A stretch of 64,000 nucleotides of DNA from Nocardioides sp. AX2bis (GCF_902506435.1 NZ_LR733215.1:1333617-1397616); one strand, 5' to 3'; shown: positions 19,843-28,479, counted from the stretch's first letter. Numbers and translations are program-made. Notes: generated by a model from the sequence alone, not told the origin.

Positions 19843-21749
19843 AGCAGCCCGGTGCGTCCGTAGATCGCCCCGATGGCCGACCAGTACGCCTCGCCGAGCG
19901 CGCGCGTCTGCTCCGCGTCCGCCCGCAGGGCGGGATCGAGCCGGTCGCGGCAGCGACCACCCGAGCACGACGCGAACCGGTCCCAGTCGCGCGCGAGCGC
20001 GGCCTGCTCCTCGGCGTACCCCGGGTCGTCGAAGACGTTCTCCAGCTGGGCGGGGTCGCGCAGCAGGTCGTACAGCTCGCCCTCACCGTCGCGGTACAGC
20101 GTGAACGAGAACCGAGCGGTCCGGAGCCCGACCGAGGTCAGCGGCTTCCGGGAGTCGAAGCGGTCCGCGGCCGCGTCGCGCTGCTGCGGTCCTGGTCGTG
20201 CCGCCGCGCGGACGGTGGGGAGGTCGTCGGGGTCCCGCTCGGTGGGGACCTCGGCCGTACGGGGGTCGCCGTCGGGATTCTCGGGGAGCTCGGGCTGGAC
20301 CACGGCCAGCGTGGCGGCGGACTCCGTCACCACCGGGACGTCCCACCCACGGTCACCGTCGGTCATCGTGGGCAGCAACGAGCGTCCGTCGGGGCGGACG
20401 GGCGGACGGGCGCCGGCCGCATCGAGGATGGTCGCGGTCGCGTCGACCGTGGTGACCGGGTCGTAGCGCGTCTCGCCCGTGCGCAGGCCGGGCCCGGTGA
20501 CCAGGAAGGGCACGCGCAGGGAGGGCTCGTGGGACTTGCTCTTGCCCGTGCGCTGGCGGTGCTCGCCGAGGAAGTAGCCGTTGTCGGAGGAGAACATGAA
20601 GACCGTGTTGCTCCACTCCCCGGTCCGTTTGAGGGTGTTGATCAGTCGCCCGACCTGCTGGTCCATGACGTAGATCGACTCCGCGCGCTGACGGGTCACG
20701 ATCGTCAGCGCCTCGCGCTCGGCGGTCGTGAGCTCGGGCAGGCGACTGAAGAACGGGGGCTTGTCGCTCACGTCGGCCTCCGCCGGTCCTCCGTCGGCCG
20801 GCATCCCCGAGGCGTGGGTGATCTCCGCGTCGAACATGCCCCGGACCCAGTCCGGACGCGCGGGCGTGGAGAAGCCGTCGTAGACGCCGTCCTGGTCGGT
20901 GACCGCGGACGGGTCGTCGGGCTCGGAGGGCCGCCCGTGGTGGGGGGCGACGTAGTTGACGTTCATGAAGAACGGCCGGTCCCGGCGGTGGAACCCGCGA
21001 GCCATGTCGACCGACATGTCGCCGACGGTGTCGGTCTGGTACTCCCCGTCGGTGGAGGTGTCGACCCGGCCGTTGAGGTTGAAGGGCGTGCGGAAGTAGT
21101 GGTAGGTCCCGCCGCGCAGCCTGGGGCCCTCGTACTGGGCCCGGCCGGGGTTCTCGATGGCCGCGCGCCAGTCCGTCCAGCCCTGGGGCACGTAGTCGTA
21201 GGAGAGCTCCCCGGAGACCAGTGAACGGTCCTTGCCGTAGCCGTTGAGGTACTTGCCGACGAACCCCGTCTCGTACCCCGCGTCGCGCAGCGACGTCGCC
21301 AGCGTGCGCGAGTCGTCGAACGACTGGTAGCCGAAGGGGTCGGTGACCTTGTAGACCCCGTGGTTGTGGGTGTACTGCCCGGTGAGGAAGGAGGCACGCG
21401 CGGGGCAGCAGAGCGGGTAGGGGCTGAAGGAGTTGGCGAAGGTGAGTCCCCGCTGCCCGACCAGCCGGCTGATCCTCGGCGCGAAGGCCAGGTCGTCGGC
21501 GCGCATGTCGTCGGACATGATCATCACGACGTTGGGCTTCCTGCCGCGCAGGGCGGGCGTCGCGGCACCGTCGGTCGGTGCGGTCGCCGACGCGGTCGCC
21601 GGCACCCGCGGCGCGGGCAGCGCCGTGGTCGGCGGGGTGCCGGCGGCGAGCACCAGCGGCACGGCCAGCGCGACACCGGCGAGCAGGGCGAGGGCGGACC
21701 CGGTCCGGCGGGGGCGGGCCGTGCGGTTCCAGGAGCTGATGAGGGGCAT
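19830..21749 (-). CDS. Secreted or membrane-anchored sulfatase (formylglycine type)
   Basis: This 639-residue protein has a basic N-terminus and a signal-like hydrophobic segment (ALALLAGVALAVPLVLAAG), then a Pro/Ala/Thr linker. The arylsulfatase domain starts at KPNVVMIMSDDMRADDL, which supplies the metal-binding Asp pair. The CxPxR signature is Cys114-Cys-Pro116-Ala-Arg118, so Cys114 is the predicted formylglycine. SSDNGYFLGEHRQRTGKSK is the second conserved metal and substrate region. It should cleave sulfate esters outside the cytoplasmic membrane; the substrate is unknown. A large upstream extension of the frame is rejected because it overlaps the DinB gene. Confidence 0.9.
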   Translation of the reverse strand: MPLISSWNRTARPRRTGSALALLAGVALAVPLVLAAGTPPTTALPAPRVPATASATAPTDGAATPALRGRKPNVVMIMSDDMRADDLAFAPRISRLVGQRGLTFANSFSPYPLCCPARASFLTGQYTHNHGVYKVTDPFGYQSFDDSRTLATSLRDAGYETGFVGKYLNGYGKDRSLVSGELSYDYVPQGWTDWRAAIENPGRAQYEGPRLRGGTYHYFRTPFNLNGRVDTSTDGEYQTDTVGDMSVDMARGFHRRDRPFFMNVNYVAPHHGRPSEPDDPSAVTDQDGVYDGFSTPARPDWVRGMFDAEITHASGMPADGGPAEADVSDKPPFFSRLPELTTAEREALTIVTRQRAESIYVMDQQVGRLINTLKRTGEWSNTVFMFSSDNGYFLGEHRQRTGKSKSHEPSLRVPFLVTGPGLRTGETRYDPVTTVDATATILDAAGARPPVRPDGRSLLPTMTDGDRGWDVPVVTESAATLAVVQPELPENPDGDPRTAEVPTERDPDDLPTVRAAARPGPQQRDAAADRFDSRKPLTSVGLRTARFSFTLYRDGEGELYDLLRDPAQLENVFDDPGYAEEQAALARDWDRFASCSGGRCRDRLDPALRADAEQTRALGEAYWSAIGAIYGRTGLLPAG

Positions 21750-21793
21750 CGTCAGGGGACCCGTTCGGGGGGAGGAGGCGGGAAAGGGCGAGC

Positions 21794-22459
21794 CTAGACG
21801 CCGAGGTCGCCGCTTCCTCGGTCCGCCGCTCCGGGCGAGGGTCGGCGCCCCCAGCCGTACGGCGCCTGCGCCCGCTGCGGCGCCCACGGCGTCAACCAGT
21901 CGGTCGCGGGCCAGCCCTCGTGGGCGGCGAGGAGCTCGTACATGGTCGCGCCGTCGAGGTTCTCGCGCACCAGGTCGGCGTGGCCGGCGTGCCGGGCCAG
22001 CTCCTCGAGCAGGTGCAGCCACACCCAGCGCACCGACCAGACCACGTCGGTGGGGTTCCAGGGGGCCGGCGCCGGGGGGACCGCGGTCTCGAGGTTCAGG
22101 GTGGTCACCGCGTCGAGGACGGCCGCGCAGACGGCGTCGAAGTCCGCGAGCGCCGCCGCCACCGTGTCCTCGGCGGTCCAGGACCAGGACGAGGTGTGCT
22201 CGGCCTGCCGCTGCTCGGGTGTGCGGTCGTCGTGCCGCGTGCCGGCGGCGGCCAGCGCCTGGGCGAGCCAGCTCTGCTGGGTCGCGGTGACGTGCTTGAG
22301 GAGGGCTCCCAGCGTCAGGCTGCTGCGTCCGGCGGCGGCCACGCCCATCGCGGCCGCGTCGAGACCGGTCACCACGACCCGGAAGGCGTCCTGCTGCTGG
22401 AGCAGGTAGGCCCGCAGGCCGTCGCGCTCGTCGCGGACCGGGGGTGCCTGGGTGGCCAT
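21794..22459 (-). CDS. DinB/DUF664-family protein (mycothiol-transferase-like)
   Basis: The 221-residue helical protein has DinB-superfamily motifs: LGALLKHVTATQQSWL with a metal-binding His, and VWLHLLEELARHAGHADLVRE with the HAGHAD triad. Actinobacterial members act as thiol (mycothiol or bacillithiol) dependent transferases or detoxification enzymes, but this substrate is unknown. Its ATG overlaps the TGA of the next DinB-like gene upstream (22459), so the pair is translated together. Confidence 0.8.
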   Translation of the reverse strand: MATQAPPVRDERDGLRAYLLQQQDAFRVVVTGLDAAAMGVAAAGRSSLTLGALLKHVTATQQSWLAQALAAAGTRHDDRTPEQRQAEHTSSWSWTAEDTVAAALADFDAVCAAVLDAVTTLNLETAVPPAPAPWNPTDVVWSVRWVWLHLLEELARHAGHADLVRENLDGATMYELLAAHEGWPATDWLTPWAPQRAQAPYGWGRRPSPGAADRGSGDLGV

Positions 22460-23052
22460 CAGCGGGCCCCCGCCCCGGCGGCGTGGAGGTCACGCAGGAG
22501 ACAGACCTCGGCGCCGTGGTGGACGACCTCGCGGGTGAGGTGCAGGACGAGGGCGGCGAACGGCTCGTCGGCCCACGGGCCCTCGCTCGGGCCGCAGGGC
22601 GCCATCAGCCGGTCGGTGTCGAGGGAGGAGACGTGGGCGGTCCAGCGGCCCATCTCGGCGTCGAGCTGGGCGAGCGCCGCCGACGCCGTGCCGGCGTACT
22701 CCCAGGTCTCGTAGGAGGCCGGCGGGCCGCCGGCGTGGGCGGCGTTGCGGACCGCGAGCACGCCCACGACGACGTGGGCCAGGCGCCAGGCGATGGTGGT
22801 GACGGGGGCGGGGTCCGGCTCGGGGAAGGCGAAGTCGACGGTGAAGGCGCCGACCCCGCCCTGGACCGGGGCGAGGGACGTCCCGCGCGGCCGGATGCTC
22901 CAGGCGCCGGGCGCCGGCTCCCAGAAGTACTCGTCGTCGGTCAGGCCCTCCAGGCGGGGGCGCAGCTGCCGCTCCCAGTGGGTCGTGAGCTGGTCCAGCA
23001 GGAGGCGGGAGGTCAGGTCCGGTCGGGGCGGGGTGTGCGTGGTGGTGGTCAT
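22459..23052 (-). CDS. DinB-superfamily protein
   Basis: The 197-residue protein has DinB-fold motifs: TTHWERQLRPRLEGLTDDEYFWEPAPGAW near the N-terminus in pieces, WRLAHVVVG with a metal-ligand His, and LTREVVHHGAEVCLLRDL with HHGAE. It is a paralogue type of the next gene and shares an ATGA overlap with it. It is divergent from a WYL regulator whose promoter region contains a palindrome, which suggests control by that regulator. The frame is open further upstream, but ATG 23052 (MTTTTHTPPRPDL) avoids overlapping the palindrome. Confidence 0.8.
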   Translation of the reverse strand: MTTTTHTPPRPDLTSRLLLDQLTTHWERQLRPRLEGLTDDEYFWEPAPGAWSIRPRGTSLAPVQGGVGAFTVDFAFPEPDPAPVTTIAWRLAHVVVGVLAVRNAAHAGGPPASYETWEYAGTASAALAQLDAEMGRWTAHVSSLDTDRLMAPCGPSEGPWADEPFAALVLHLTREVVHHGAEVCLLRDLHAAGAGAR

Positions 23053-23071
23053 GACCCCACCCTCCCGGCAG

Positions 23072-23107
23072 ATGCGGACAGGAACGGTCCGCATGGTCGG
23101 GCAGGAT
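23072..23107. promoter_or_regulatory. Operator palindrome and -10 element between the DinB pair and the WYL regulator
   Basis: ATGCGGAC and GTCCGCAT (23072-23079 and 23087-23094) form a perfect 8-bp inverted repeat with a 7-base spacer. CAGGAT (23102-23107) is a -10-like hexamer six bases before the regulator ATG. The palindrome would cover its -35 region and also lies just upstream of the divergent DinB gene, as expected of an autoregulated operator. Confidence 0.55.
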
Positions 23108-23113
23108 GAGGCC

Positions 23114-24076
23114 ATGGCCGACGAGGGGCACCGGACGACGGAGCGCGTGCTGCACCTGCTCGGCCTGCTGCAGCAGCGCGCGGTGTGGACCGGGCCCGAC
23201 CTGGCCGAGCGGCTCGGGGTGACCACCCGCAGCGTCCGCCGCGACGTCGACCGGCTGCGCGCGCTGGGCTACCCGGTCAACGCCGCCCCCGGCCTCGGCG
23301 GCGGCTACCAGCTGGGTGCCGGGCGGGCGCTGCCCCCGCTGCTGCTCGACGACGCCGAGGCGGTCGCCACCGCCGTCGCGCTGCGGCTCGGCGCGCGGGG
23401 GACGGTGGCCGGCGGGGGAGAGGCCGCGCTGCGGGCGCTGGCCAAGCTGGACCAGGTCCTGCCGGCACGGCTGCGGGAGGAGGTGCGGGCGCTGCAGTCG
23501 GCGATCTCCACGCTGGACGGCGACGTCGAGGAGGTCGAGGCCGACCTGCTGCTCGTCCTGGCCCGGGCCACCCGCGACGAGGTCCGGGTCCGGGTCGGCT
23601 ACACCGACCGGACCGGCGCGGTCACCCACCGCCGCCTCGAGCCGTACGGGCTCGTGGCGACCGGGCGGCGGTGGTACCTGATGGCGTGGGACCTGGACCG
23701 CGAGGACTGGCGCACGCTGCGGCTGGACCGGATGCGCGATCCCGAGGCGACCACCTGGCGGTTCCGCCCGCGCGAGCACCCGGACCCCGCCGAGCACGTC
23801 CAGCACGCGATCACGGTGTCGGCCTACCGGGTCCAGGGCCGGGTCCGGGTGGCGGCGCCGGCGGCGGTGGTCCGGGCCCGTACGACGGCGGCCTCGGTGC
23901 GGGTCGAGGAGGTCGACGAGCGCACCTGCGTGCTGCACGCCGGTGCGGACGACGCGGACGGCCTCGCGCAGCACCTCGCGCTGCTTGGGCTCGACCTGGA
24001 GGTGCTCGGTCCGCCGGAGCTGGTCGAGGCGGTCGGGCGGCTGGGGGAGCGGATGCTGCGCGCGGGCGGGCGGTGA
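23114..24076 (+). CDS. WYL-domain (YafY-type) transcriptional regulator
   Basis: The 320-residue protein has an N-terminal helix-turn-helix (about residues 5-60; WTGPDLAERLGVTTRSVRRD then VDRLRALGYPV). A WYL domain follows (about residues 150-220; RRLEPYGLVATGRRWYLMAW) and then a C-terminal domain. WYL regulators sense small ligands or nucleic acid and often control divergent genes. ATG 23093 in the same frame overlaps the palindrome. ATG 23114 is favoured by the CAGGAT -10 element seven bases before it. The divergent DinB pair is the likely target. Confidence 0.9.
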   Translation: MADEGHRTTERVLHLLGLLQQRAVWTGPDLAERLGVTTRSVRRDVDRLRALGYPVNAAPGLGGGYQLGAGRALPPLLLDDAEAVATAVALRLGARGTVAGGGEAALRALAKLDQVLPARLREEVRALQSAISTLDGDVEEVEADLLLVLARATRDEVRVRVGYTDRTGAVTHRRLEPYGLVATGRRWYLMAWDLDREDWRTLRLDRMRDPEATTWRFRPREHPDPAEHVQHAITVSAYRVQGRVRVAAPAAVVRARTTAASVRVEEVDERTCVLHAGADDADGLAQHLALLGLDLEVLGPPELVEAVGRLGERMLRAGGR

Positions 24077-24112
24077 GGCGGTCGGTCCCGTGGTCGCGCT
24101 GGCGCCGGTCCG

Positions 24113-24118
24113 TACGAT
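24113..24118 (+). promoter_or_regulatory. -10 element for the glycine-rich membrane protein gene
   Basis: TACGAT ends six bases before ATG 24125 and predicts a leaderless transcript. This favours ATG 24125 over the GTG at 24122. No clear -35 is visible. Confidence 0.4.
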
Positions 24119-24124
24119 GGGGTG

Positions 24125-24901
24125 ATGGAGCTCGTGCTGATCCTGCTGCTGCTCGCCGGTGCTGTCGCCCTCGTGGTGCGCTCGTCCAACAAGGCCAAGG
24201 CCCGGGAGCTCGAGCGCAAGCAGACCGAGCTCGAGCCGGTCCGCAAGCTCGTCGACGAGGACGTGACCGCGCTCGGCACCGAGCTGCAGGACCTCGACCT
24301 CGACATGACCGGCCACGACCTCGATCCCGGCGCCAACGCCGACTACCAGCGGGCGCTCGACGCCTACGAGGCCGCCAAGAGCGCGGCCGAGCGGATCACC
24401 GAGCCCGACCAGGTCAAGCACGTCACCGAGATCCTCGAGGACGGGCGCTACGCGATGGCGTGCGTGCGGGCCCGCGTCGAGGGCCGGGCGCTGCCGACGC
24501 GGCGCCAGCCCTGCTTCTTCGACCCGCGCCACGGGCCCTCGGACCGCGACGTGCTGTGGGCGCCCTCCGGCGGCGCGCCGCGCGACGTCCCGGCCTGCGC
24601 CCTCGACGCCGAGCGCGTCGAGGCCGGTGCCGAGCCCGACTCCCGCAAGGTGCTCGTGGGCACCGAGCGCCGTCCGTACTACGAGGCCGGCGGGGCGTTC
24701 CAGCCGTACGCCGCCGGGTACTTCGGGATGAACGCGATGAACATGATGTTCGTCGGGATGATGTTCGGCGGCGCCTTCGGCGGGTTCGACGGCGGCGGTG
24801 ACTACGGCGACGGTGGCGGCGACGGCGGGGGAGACTTCGGCGGCGGCGACGGTGGAGGCGGCGACGGCGGCGGGTTCGACTTCGGTGACTTCGGCTTCTA
24901 G
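24125..24901 (+). CDS. Membrane-anchored protein with coiled coil and Gly/Asp-rich tail
   Basis: This 258-residue protein starts with one membrane helix (ELVLILLLLAGAVALVV). A charged helical region (about residues 20-120) follows, rich in ELERKQTELEPVRKLVDEDV-type heptads. A middle domain has two Cys and RRPYYEAGGAFQPYAAGYFG. A Met-rich stretch (MNAMNMMFVGMMFGG) precedes a C-terminal GGGDYGDGGGDGGGDFGG-type low-complexity tail. Such tails occur in TPM/YgcG-like and other surface-related proteins, but no family is assigned. Confidence 0.65.
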   Translation: MELVLILLLLAGAVALVVRSSNKAKARELERKQTELEPVRKLVDEDVTALGTELQDLDLDMTGHDLDPGANADYQRALDAYEAAKSAAERITEPDQVKHVTEILEDGRYAMACVRARVEGRALPTRRQPCFFDPRHGPSDRDVLWAPSGGAPRDVPACALDAERVEAGAEPDSRKVLVGTERRPYYEAGGAFQPYAAGYFGMNAMNMMFVGMMFGGAFGGFDGGGDYGDGGGDGGGDFGGGDGGGGDGGGFDFGDFGF

Positions 24902-24910
24902 GCGCAGGGT

Positions 24911-25669
24911 GTGCTGACCAGGCTCCTGGTCGCGGTGGCCCTCGTCCTCGGGCTGACCGGTCCTGCGGGTGCCGCGGACGTGCTGCTGCCCGACCCCGCT
25001 GCCGACGTCGACTACCAGCTCGGCGGCCAGCGGGCTGTCCCCGAACGCGTCGGGACCGTCGTGCGCGACCGCACCGCGAAGCCGACCGGCCGCTACGACG
25101 TCTGCTACGTCAACGCCTTCCAGACCCAGCCCGACGCCAAGCGCTTCTGGCGCCAGCACTGGAACCTGGTGCTGAAGGACGACGGCGACCCGGTCGTGGA
25201 CGGCGCCTGGGGCGAGTGGCTCCTCGATCTGCGCACGCCGGCCAAGCGGCATCGGCTGGCCGCGATCGTGGGGGACTGGGTCGCGCGGTGCGGGGCCCGC
25301 GGCTTCGACGCCGTCGAGCTGGACAACCTCGACTCGTTCTCCCGCAGCCACGGTCTGCTGGACCGGGGCGACGCGCTGGCGTACGCCCGGCTGCTCGTCG
25401 AGCGCGGCCACGACGCGGGCCTGGCGGTGGCGCAGAAGAACCTCGCCGGTTTCGACGGCACGACGATCGGCTTCGACCTCGTGGTGGCCGAGGAGTGCGG
25501 GCGCTACGACGAGTGCGGGGCCTACACCGCCGACTTCGACGACGCGGTGCTGGCGATCGAGTACCGCGCGAAGGACTTCCGCCGCACCTGCCGCGACATC
25601 GGCGCGCAGGTGCCGGTGGTGCTGCGCGACCGCGACGTCACGCCGCGGGGCGTACGCCGGTTCTGCTGA
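24911..25669 (+). CDS. GH114-like (endo-alpha-1,4-polygalactosaminidase-type) secreted TIM-barrel protein
   Basis: A signal peptide (LTRLLVAVALVLGLTGPAGAA) is followed by a domain with the GH114 pattern: CYVNAFQTQPD, WGEWLLDLRTP, RGFDAVELDNLDSFSR, AVAQKNLAGF and VVAEECGRYDECGAY. The conserved acidic residues in DAVELDNLD and VVAEEC are the probable active site. The family degrades galactosaminogalactan-type polymers; the exact substrate here is unknown. GTG 24911 begins at the signal peptide, 9 bp after the previous stop. Both stop codons at its 3' junction lie in a short palindrome (25666-25679). Confidence 0.82.
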   Translation: MLTRLLVAVALVLGLTGPAGAADVLLPDPAADVDYQLGGQRAVPERVGTVVRDRTAKPTGRYDVCYVNAFQTQPDAKRFWRQHWNLVLKDDGDPVVDGAWGEWLLDLRTPAKRHRLAAIVGDWVARCGARGFDAVELDNLDSFSRSHGLLDRGDALAYARLLVERGHDAGLAVAQKNLAGFDGTTIGFDLVVAEECGRYDECGAYTADFDDAVLAIEYRAKDFRRTCRDIGAQVPVVLRDRDVTPRGVRRFC

Positions 25670-25675
25670 GCCCGC

Positions 25676-26224
25676 TCAGTCGGCGGTGTCGTCGGCGGAG
25701 CGGCGGGCCCGGTAGGCCGCGACCGCGTTGCGGTTGCCGCAGGCCGTCGAGCAGAAGCGGCGCGAGCGGTTGCGCGACAGGTCGAGGACGACCCCCTGGC
25801 AGGTGCCGTCGGCGCAGACGCCGAGACGGCTCATCTCCTCGGCACGGATGACGTCGACCATCGCCATCGCGGTCTCCGCCAGGATGCGGGTGACCAGGTG
25901 GGTGTCGGAGTCGACGCAGTGCAGGTGCCAGTCGTAGCCCTCGTGGCGCACGAGCTGGGGCAGCGCCCGGGTCTCGGCCAGCATCGCGTTGACGAGGTCG
26001 ACGGCCTCGTCCCGCTCGGCGACGAGCAGCTGACGCAGTCGGGGCCGCAGCGCCCGGACCTCGGCGAGCTCGGCCTCGTCGGCGTCGTGCCTGCCGCTGT
26101 AGCCGAGGTCGTCGAAGAGCGCCGTCAGGTCGGCGACGCTCTCGAGGGTGTCGGGCTCGAGACCGGTGTTGGCCAGCAGCACGGCGGCCTGGAGCGCGAC
26201 CTCGGTGTCATGGGCGAAGGTCAT
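25676..26224 (-). CDS. CGNR zinc-finger (ABATE-domain) protein
   Basis: The 182-residue protein has an N-terminal all-helical region and a C-terminal zinc finger in which CADGTCQGVVLDLSRNRSRR is followed directly by FCSTACGNRNAVAAYRARR. CGNR proteins are probable transcriptional regulators with a stress-linked ABATE domain. It is divergent from an EamA permease gene with only 39 bp between start codons, so it may regulate that gene and itself. Confidence 0.88.
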   Translation of the reverse strand: MTFAHDTEVALQAAVLLANTGLEPDTLESVADLTALFDDLGYSGRHDADEAELAEVRALRPRLRQLLVAERDEAVDLVNAMLAETRALPQLVRHEGYDWHLHCVDSDTHLVTRILAETAMAMVDVIRAEEMSRLGVCADGTCQGVVLDLSRNRSRRFCSTACGNRNAVAAYRARRSADDTAD

Positions 26225-26225
26225 G

Positions 26226-26255
26226 TTGACAGGTTACCGCATCCGGTCGTAGCGT
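26226..26255 (+). promoter_or_regulatory. Promoter of the EamA permease gene
   Basis: TTGACA (26226-26231), an exact -35 consensus, is separated by 18 bp from TAGCGT (26250-26255). The -10 ends eight bases before ATG 26264, so the mRNA should be leaderless or nearly so. It is the best -35/-10 pair seen in the window and lies in the 39-bp gap shared with the divergent CGNR gene. Confidence 0.6.
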
Positions 26256-26263
26256 CATGTCCC

Positions 26264-27244
26264 ATGACGACGATGACTCATGACGCGCCGCAGGGGGTGC
26301 GCGGCTCCCGGATGTCCGGCGGACTGGTGATCGCCCTGGTCTCGGCCCTGAGCTTCGGCCTCTCCGGGGCCGTGGGTCGCGGGCTCCTCGACGCCGGCTG
26401 GAGCTCCGGTGCGGTGACCCTGGTGCGGGTCGGGCTCGGTGCGGCGATCGTGCTGCCGATCGGGGTCCGGGCGCTGCACGGCCGGTGGCACCTGCTGCGA
26501 CGCAGTGCCGGCACGGTCGTGGCGTACGGCGTGCTCGGCGTCGCGGGCGCGCAGTTCTGCTACTTCTCGGCCATCCAGTACATGCAGGTCGGGCCGGCGC
26601 TGATGATCGAGTACACCGGCCCGGCCGCCGTCGTGATGTGGATGTGGCTGCGCCACGGTCAGCGCCCCTCACGGCTGACGTTCGCCGGCGCCGCCGTCGC
26701 GGGCGTCGGGCTGGTCCTCGTCCTCGACGTGGTCTCCGGCGCCGACGTGAGCCTGGTCGGCGTGCTCTGGGCGCTGGGCGCCATGGTGGGCCTCGCGGCG
26801 TACTTCGTGATCTCCGGCTCGCACGACAACGGGCTGCCCCCGATGAGCCTGGCCGCCGGCGGCCTCGTCGTCGGAGGCGTGCTGCTCGGGGCGCTCGGAC
26901 TGGTCGGCCTGTTGCCGATGACCGGGACCACCACCGACGCGGTCTACGACGGCCGCGCGGTGGACTGGTGGGTGCCGCTGCTGGTGCTCGGCGTCTTCAG
27001 CGCCGCGGTCGCCTACGTCACCGGCATCGAGGCCAGCCGCCGGCTCGGCTCGCGCCTGGCCTCGTTCGTCGGGCTGACCGAGGTGCTGGCCGCCGTCGTC
27101 TTCGCCTGGCTGCTGCTCGACGAGCTGCCCGGGCCGCTCCAGCTCGCCGGCGGCGTCCTGGTCCTGCTCGGGGTGGTCGTGGTCAAGCTCGGCGAGCAGG
27201 ACGTCGCTGCGGTCGTCGACCGGCCGGAGCCCACGCCCGCCTAG
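26264..27244 (+). CDS. EamA-family (DMT superfamily) permease
   Basis: The 326-residue protein has about ten membrane helices in two EamA repeats (about residues 15-150 and 165-310). The first helix contains ALSFGLSGAVGRGLLDAGW, and the end of each repeat shows the usual pattern (IEYTGPAAVVMWMWLR; SFVGLTEVLAAVVFAWLLLDE). These are exporters of amino acids or other metabolites; the substrate cannot be told. The start is fixed by a good promoter directly upstream. A much longer frame from 25898 runs through the antisense CGNR gene and is rejected. Confidence 0.88.
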   Translation: MTTMTHDAPQGVRGSRMSGGLVIALVSALSFGLSGAVGRGLLDAGWSSGAVTLVRVGLGAAIVLPIGVRALHGRWHLLRRSAGTVVAYGVLGVAGAQFCYFSAIQYMQVGPALMIEYTGPAAVVMWMWLRHGQRPSRLTFAGAAVAGVGLVLVLDVVSGADVSLVGVLWALGAMVGLAAYFVISGSHDNGLPPMSLAAGGLVVGGVLLGALGLVGLLPMTGTTTDAVYDGRAVDWWVPLLVLGVFSAAVAYVTGIEASRRLGSRLASFVGLTEVLAAVVFAWLLLDELPGPLQLAGGVLVLLGVVVVKLGEQDVAAVVDRPEPTPA

Positions 27245-27250
27245 GCGCCG

Positions 27251-27316
27251 CAACCGTCACCTCGAGTGTCCGCAAGCGTCATCTCGGCTGTCCGCGAGCG
27301 TCATCTCGGCTAGCGG
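27251..27316. repeat. Three tandem 22-bp units of a dispersed intergenic repeat
   Basis: Three consecutive 22-bp units start at 27251, 27273 and 27295 and share the core AGCGTCATCTCGGCTGTCCG, with the first unit more diverged. They fill the gap between convergent genes and run into the stop of the AI-2E gene (27310). The same unit, inverted, is found twice at 44481-44524. Confidence 0.85.
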
Positions 27317-28479
27317 ACGTCCTGGCGGCGTTGGACGACCTCGCGCAGGATCAGCATCACCGCGGCGGCCGTCGGGATCGCCAGCAGCGCCCCGACCACG
27401 CCGAGCAGGGTCGCCCCCACCAGGGCCGCGATCACCGCGACCGCGCCGGGGATGTCGACCGAGCGGGACATCACCCGGGGGTAGACGACGTAGTTCTCCA
27501 GCTGCTGGTAGATCAGGAAGAAGATGACGCAGGCCACGCCGGTGCGCACGTCGGTGGCGAAGCCGATCGCGCTGACCACCACCGCGCCGAGCGTCGCGCC
27601 GATCATCGGGATGACGTCGAGCAGGGCCACCACGAACGCCAGCGCGACGGCGTACTCGGCCAGTCCGACGACCAGCAGGAAGACCAGGGAGACCAGGCCG
27701 GCGGTCACCGCGACGACGAACGCGCCGCCGACGTAGCCGCCGATGTTGGCCACGACGCGATCACCGAGCCGGCTGAACCGGTCGCGTCGCGAGGCCGGCA
27801 CCAGGCCGTAGAGCGACCGCTTGGTGCGGTGCAGCGAGGCCAGGAAGTACAGCGTCAGCACCAGCACGATGAAGACGTTGAACAGCGAGCTGAGCACCCG
27901 GACGCCGAACCCAAGGACGCCGCCGAAGACCGGGCCGATGAAGTCGCCGTCGGCGATGTAGTCCTGGACGTTGCCGATGATGTCGTACTCGTCGTCGAGG
28001 GCCTGGACGCGCGAGTTGCCCTGCAGCTGGTCGAGCCACCCCGGGGCGCTGCTGGTGATCGCGACGACCTGGTCGGCGATGACCGGCACGATCGCGAGCA
28101 CGAACAGCGACAGCACGCTGATCACCCCGACGGTGACCACCAGCACCGACGGGCCGCGGCGGACGCCGTGCCGCTCGAGCCACTCGACGATCGGGTTGAG
28201 GCCGGCGGCGAGGAACATCGACACGACGATCAGCACCAGCACGGACTGGATCGTGTAGAGCGCCAGCCCCAGGAGCAGGGCCGTCAGCAGTCCGAGGCCA
28301 CCGACCAGCCCGACGTAGAACGGCGAGTGCCGCTCGAAGGGGCGCCCGGGCTCGCCCAGGTCGTGCGCGACCTGCGCCAGGTCGTCGACGACCTCGGTCA
28401 GGGCGTCGGTGTCCGGCGGGGGAGCCGGGGACCCGCCCGCGGCGTCCTGGCCGGGCGACGCGGGCGGGTCCTGGGTCAC
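27310..28479 (-). CDS. AI-2E family (PerM/UPF0118) transporter
   Basis: The 389-residue protein has about eight membrane helices and a hydrophilic N-terminus. Family features include FYVGLVGGLGLLTALLLGLAL near the start, LNPIVEWLERHGVRRGPSVL, the YFLASLHRTKRSLYGLVPAS loop, and a C-terminal QQLENYVVYPRVMSRSV segment. Members export autoinducer-2 or act as Na+/H+ or other permeases; the role here is not determined. The GTG start overlaps the TGA of the upstream coiled-coil gene (GTGA), so the two are translationally coupled. Confidence 0.88.
   Translation of the reverse strand: MTQDPPASPGQDAAGGSPAPPPDTDALTEVVDDLAQVAHDLGEPGRPFERHSPFYVGLVGGLGLLTALLLGLALYTIQSVLVLIVVSMFLAAGLNPIVEWLERHGVRRGPSVLVVTVGVISVLSLFVLAIVPVIADQVVAITSSAPGWLDQLQGNSRVQALDDEYDIIGNVQDYIADGDFIGPVFGGVLGFGVRVLSSLFNVFIVLVLTLYFLASLHRTKRSLYGLVPASRRDRFSRLGDRVVANIGGYVGGAFVVAVTAGLVSLVFLLVVGLAEYAVALAFVVALLDVIPMIGATLGAVVVSAIGFATDVRTGVACVIFFLIYQQLENYVVYPRVMSRSVDIPGAVAVIAALVGATLLGVVGALLAIPTAAAVMLILREVVQRRQDVR

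Noticed and set aside
22490..25411. A 973-residue minus-strand frame across the WYL regulator and its neighbours
   Set aside because: It is a shadow of several assigned plus-strand genes and has no recognisable domain.
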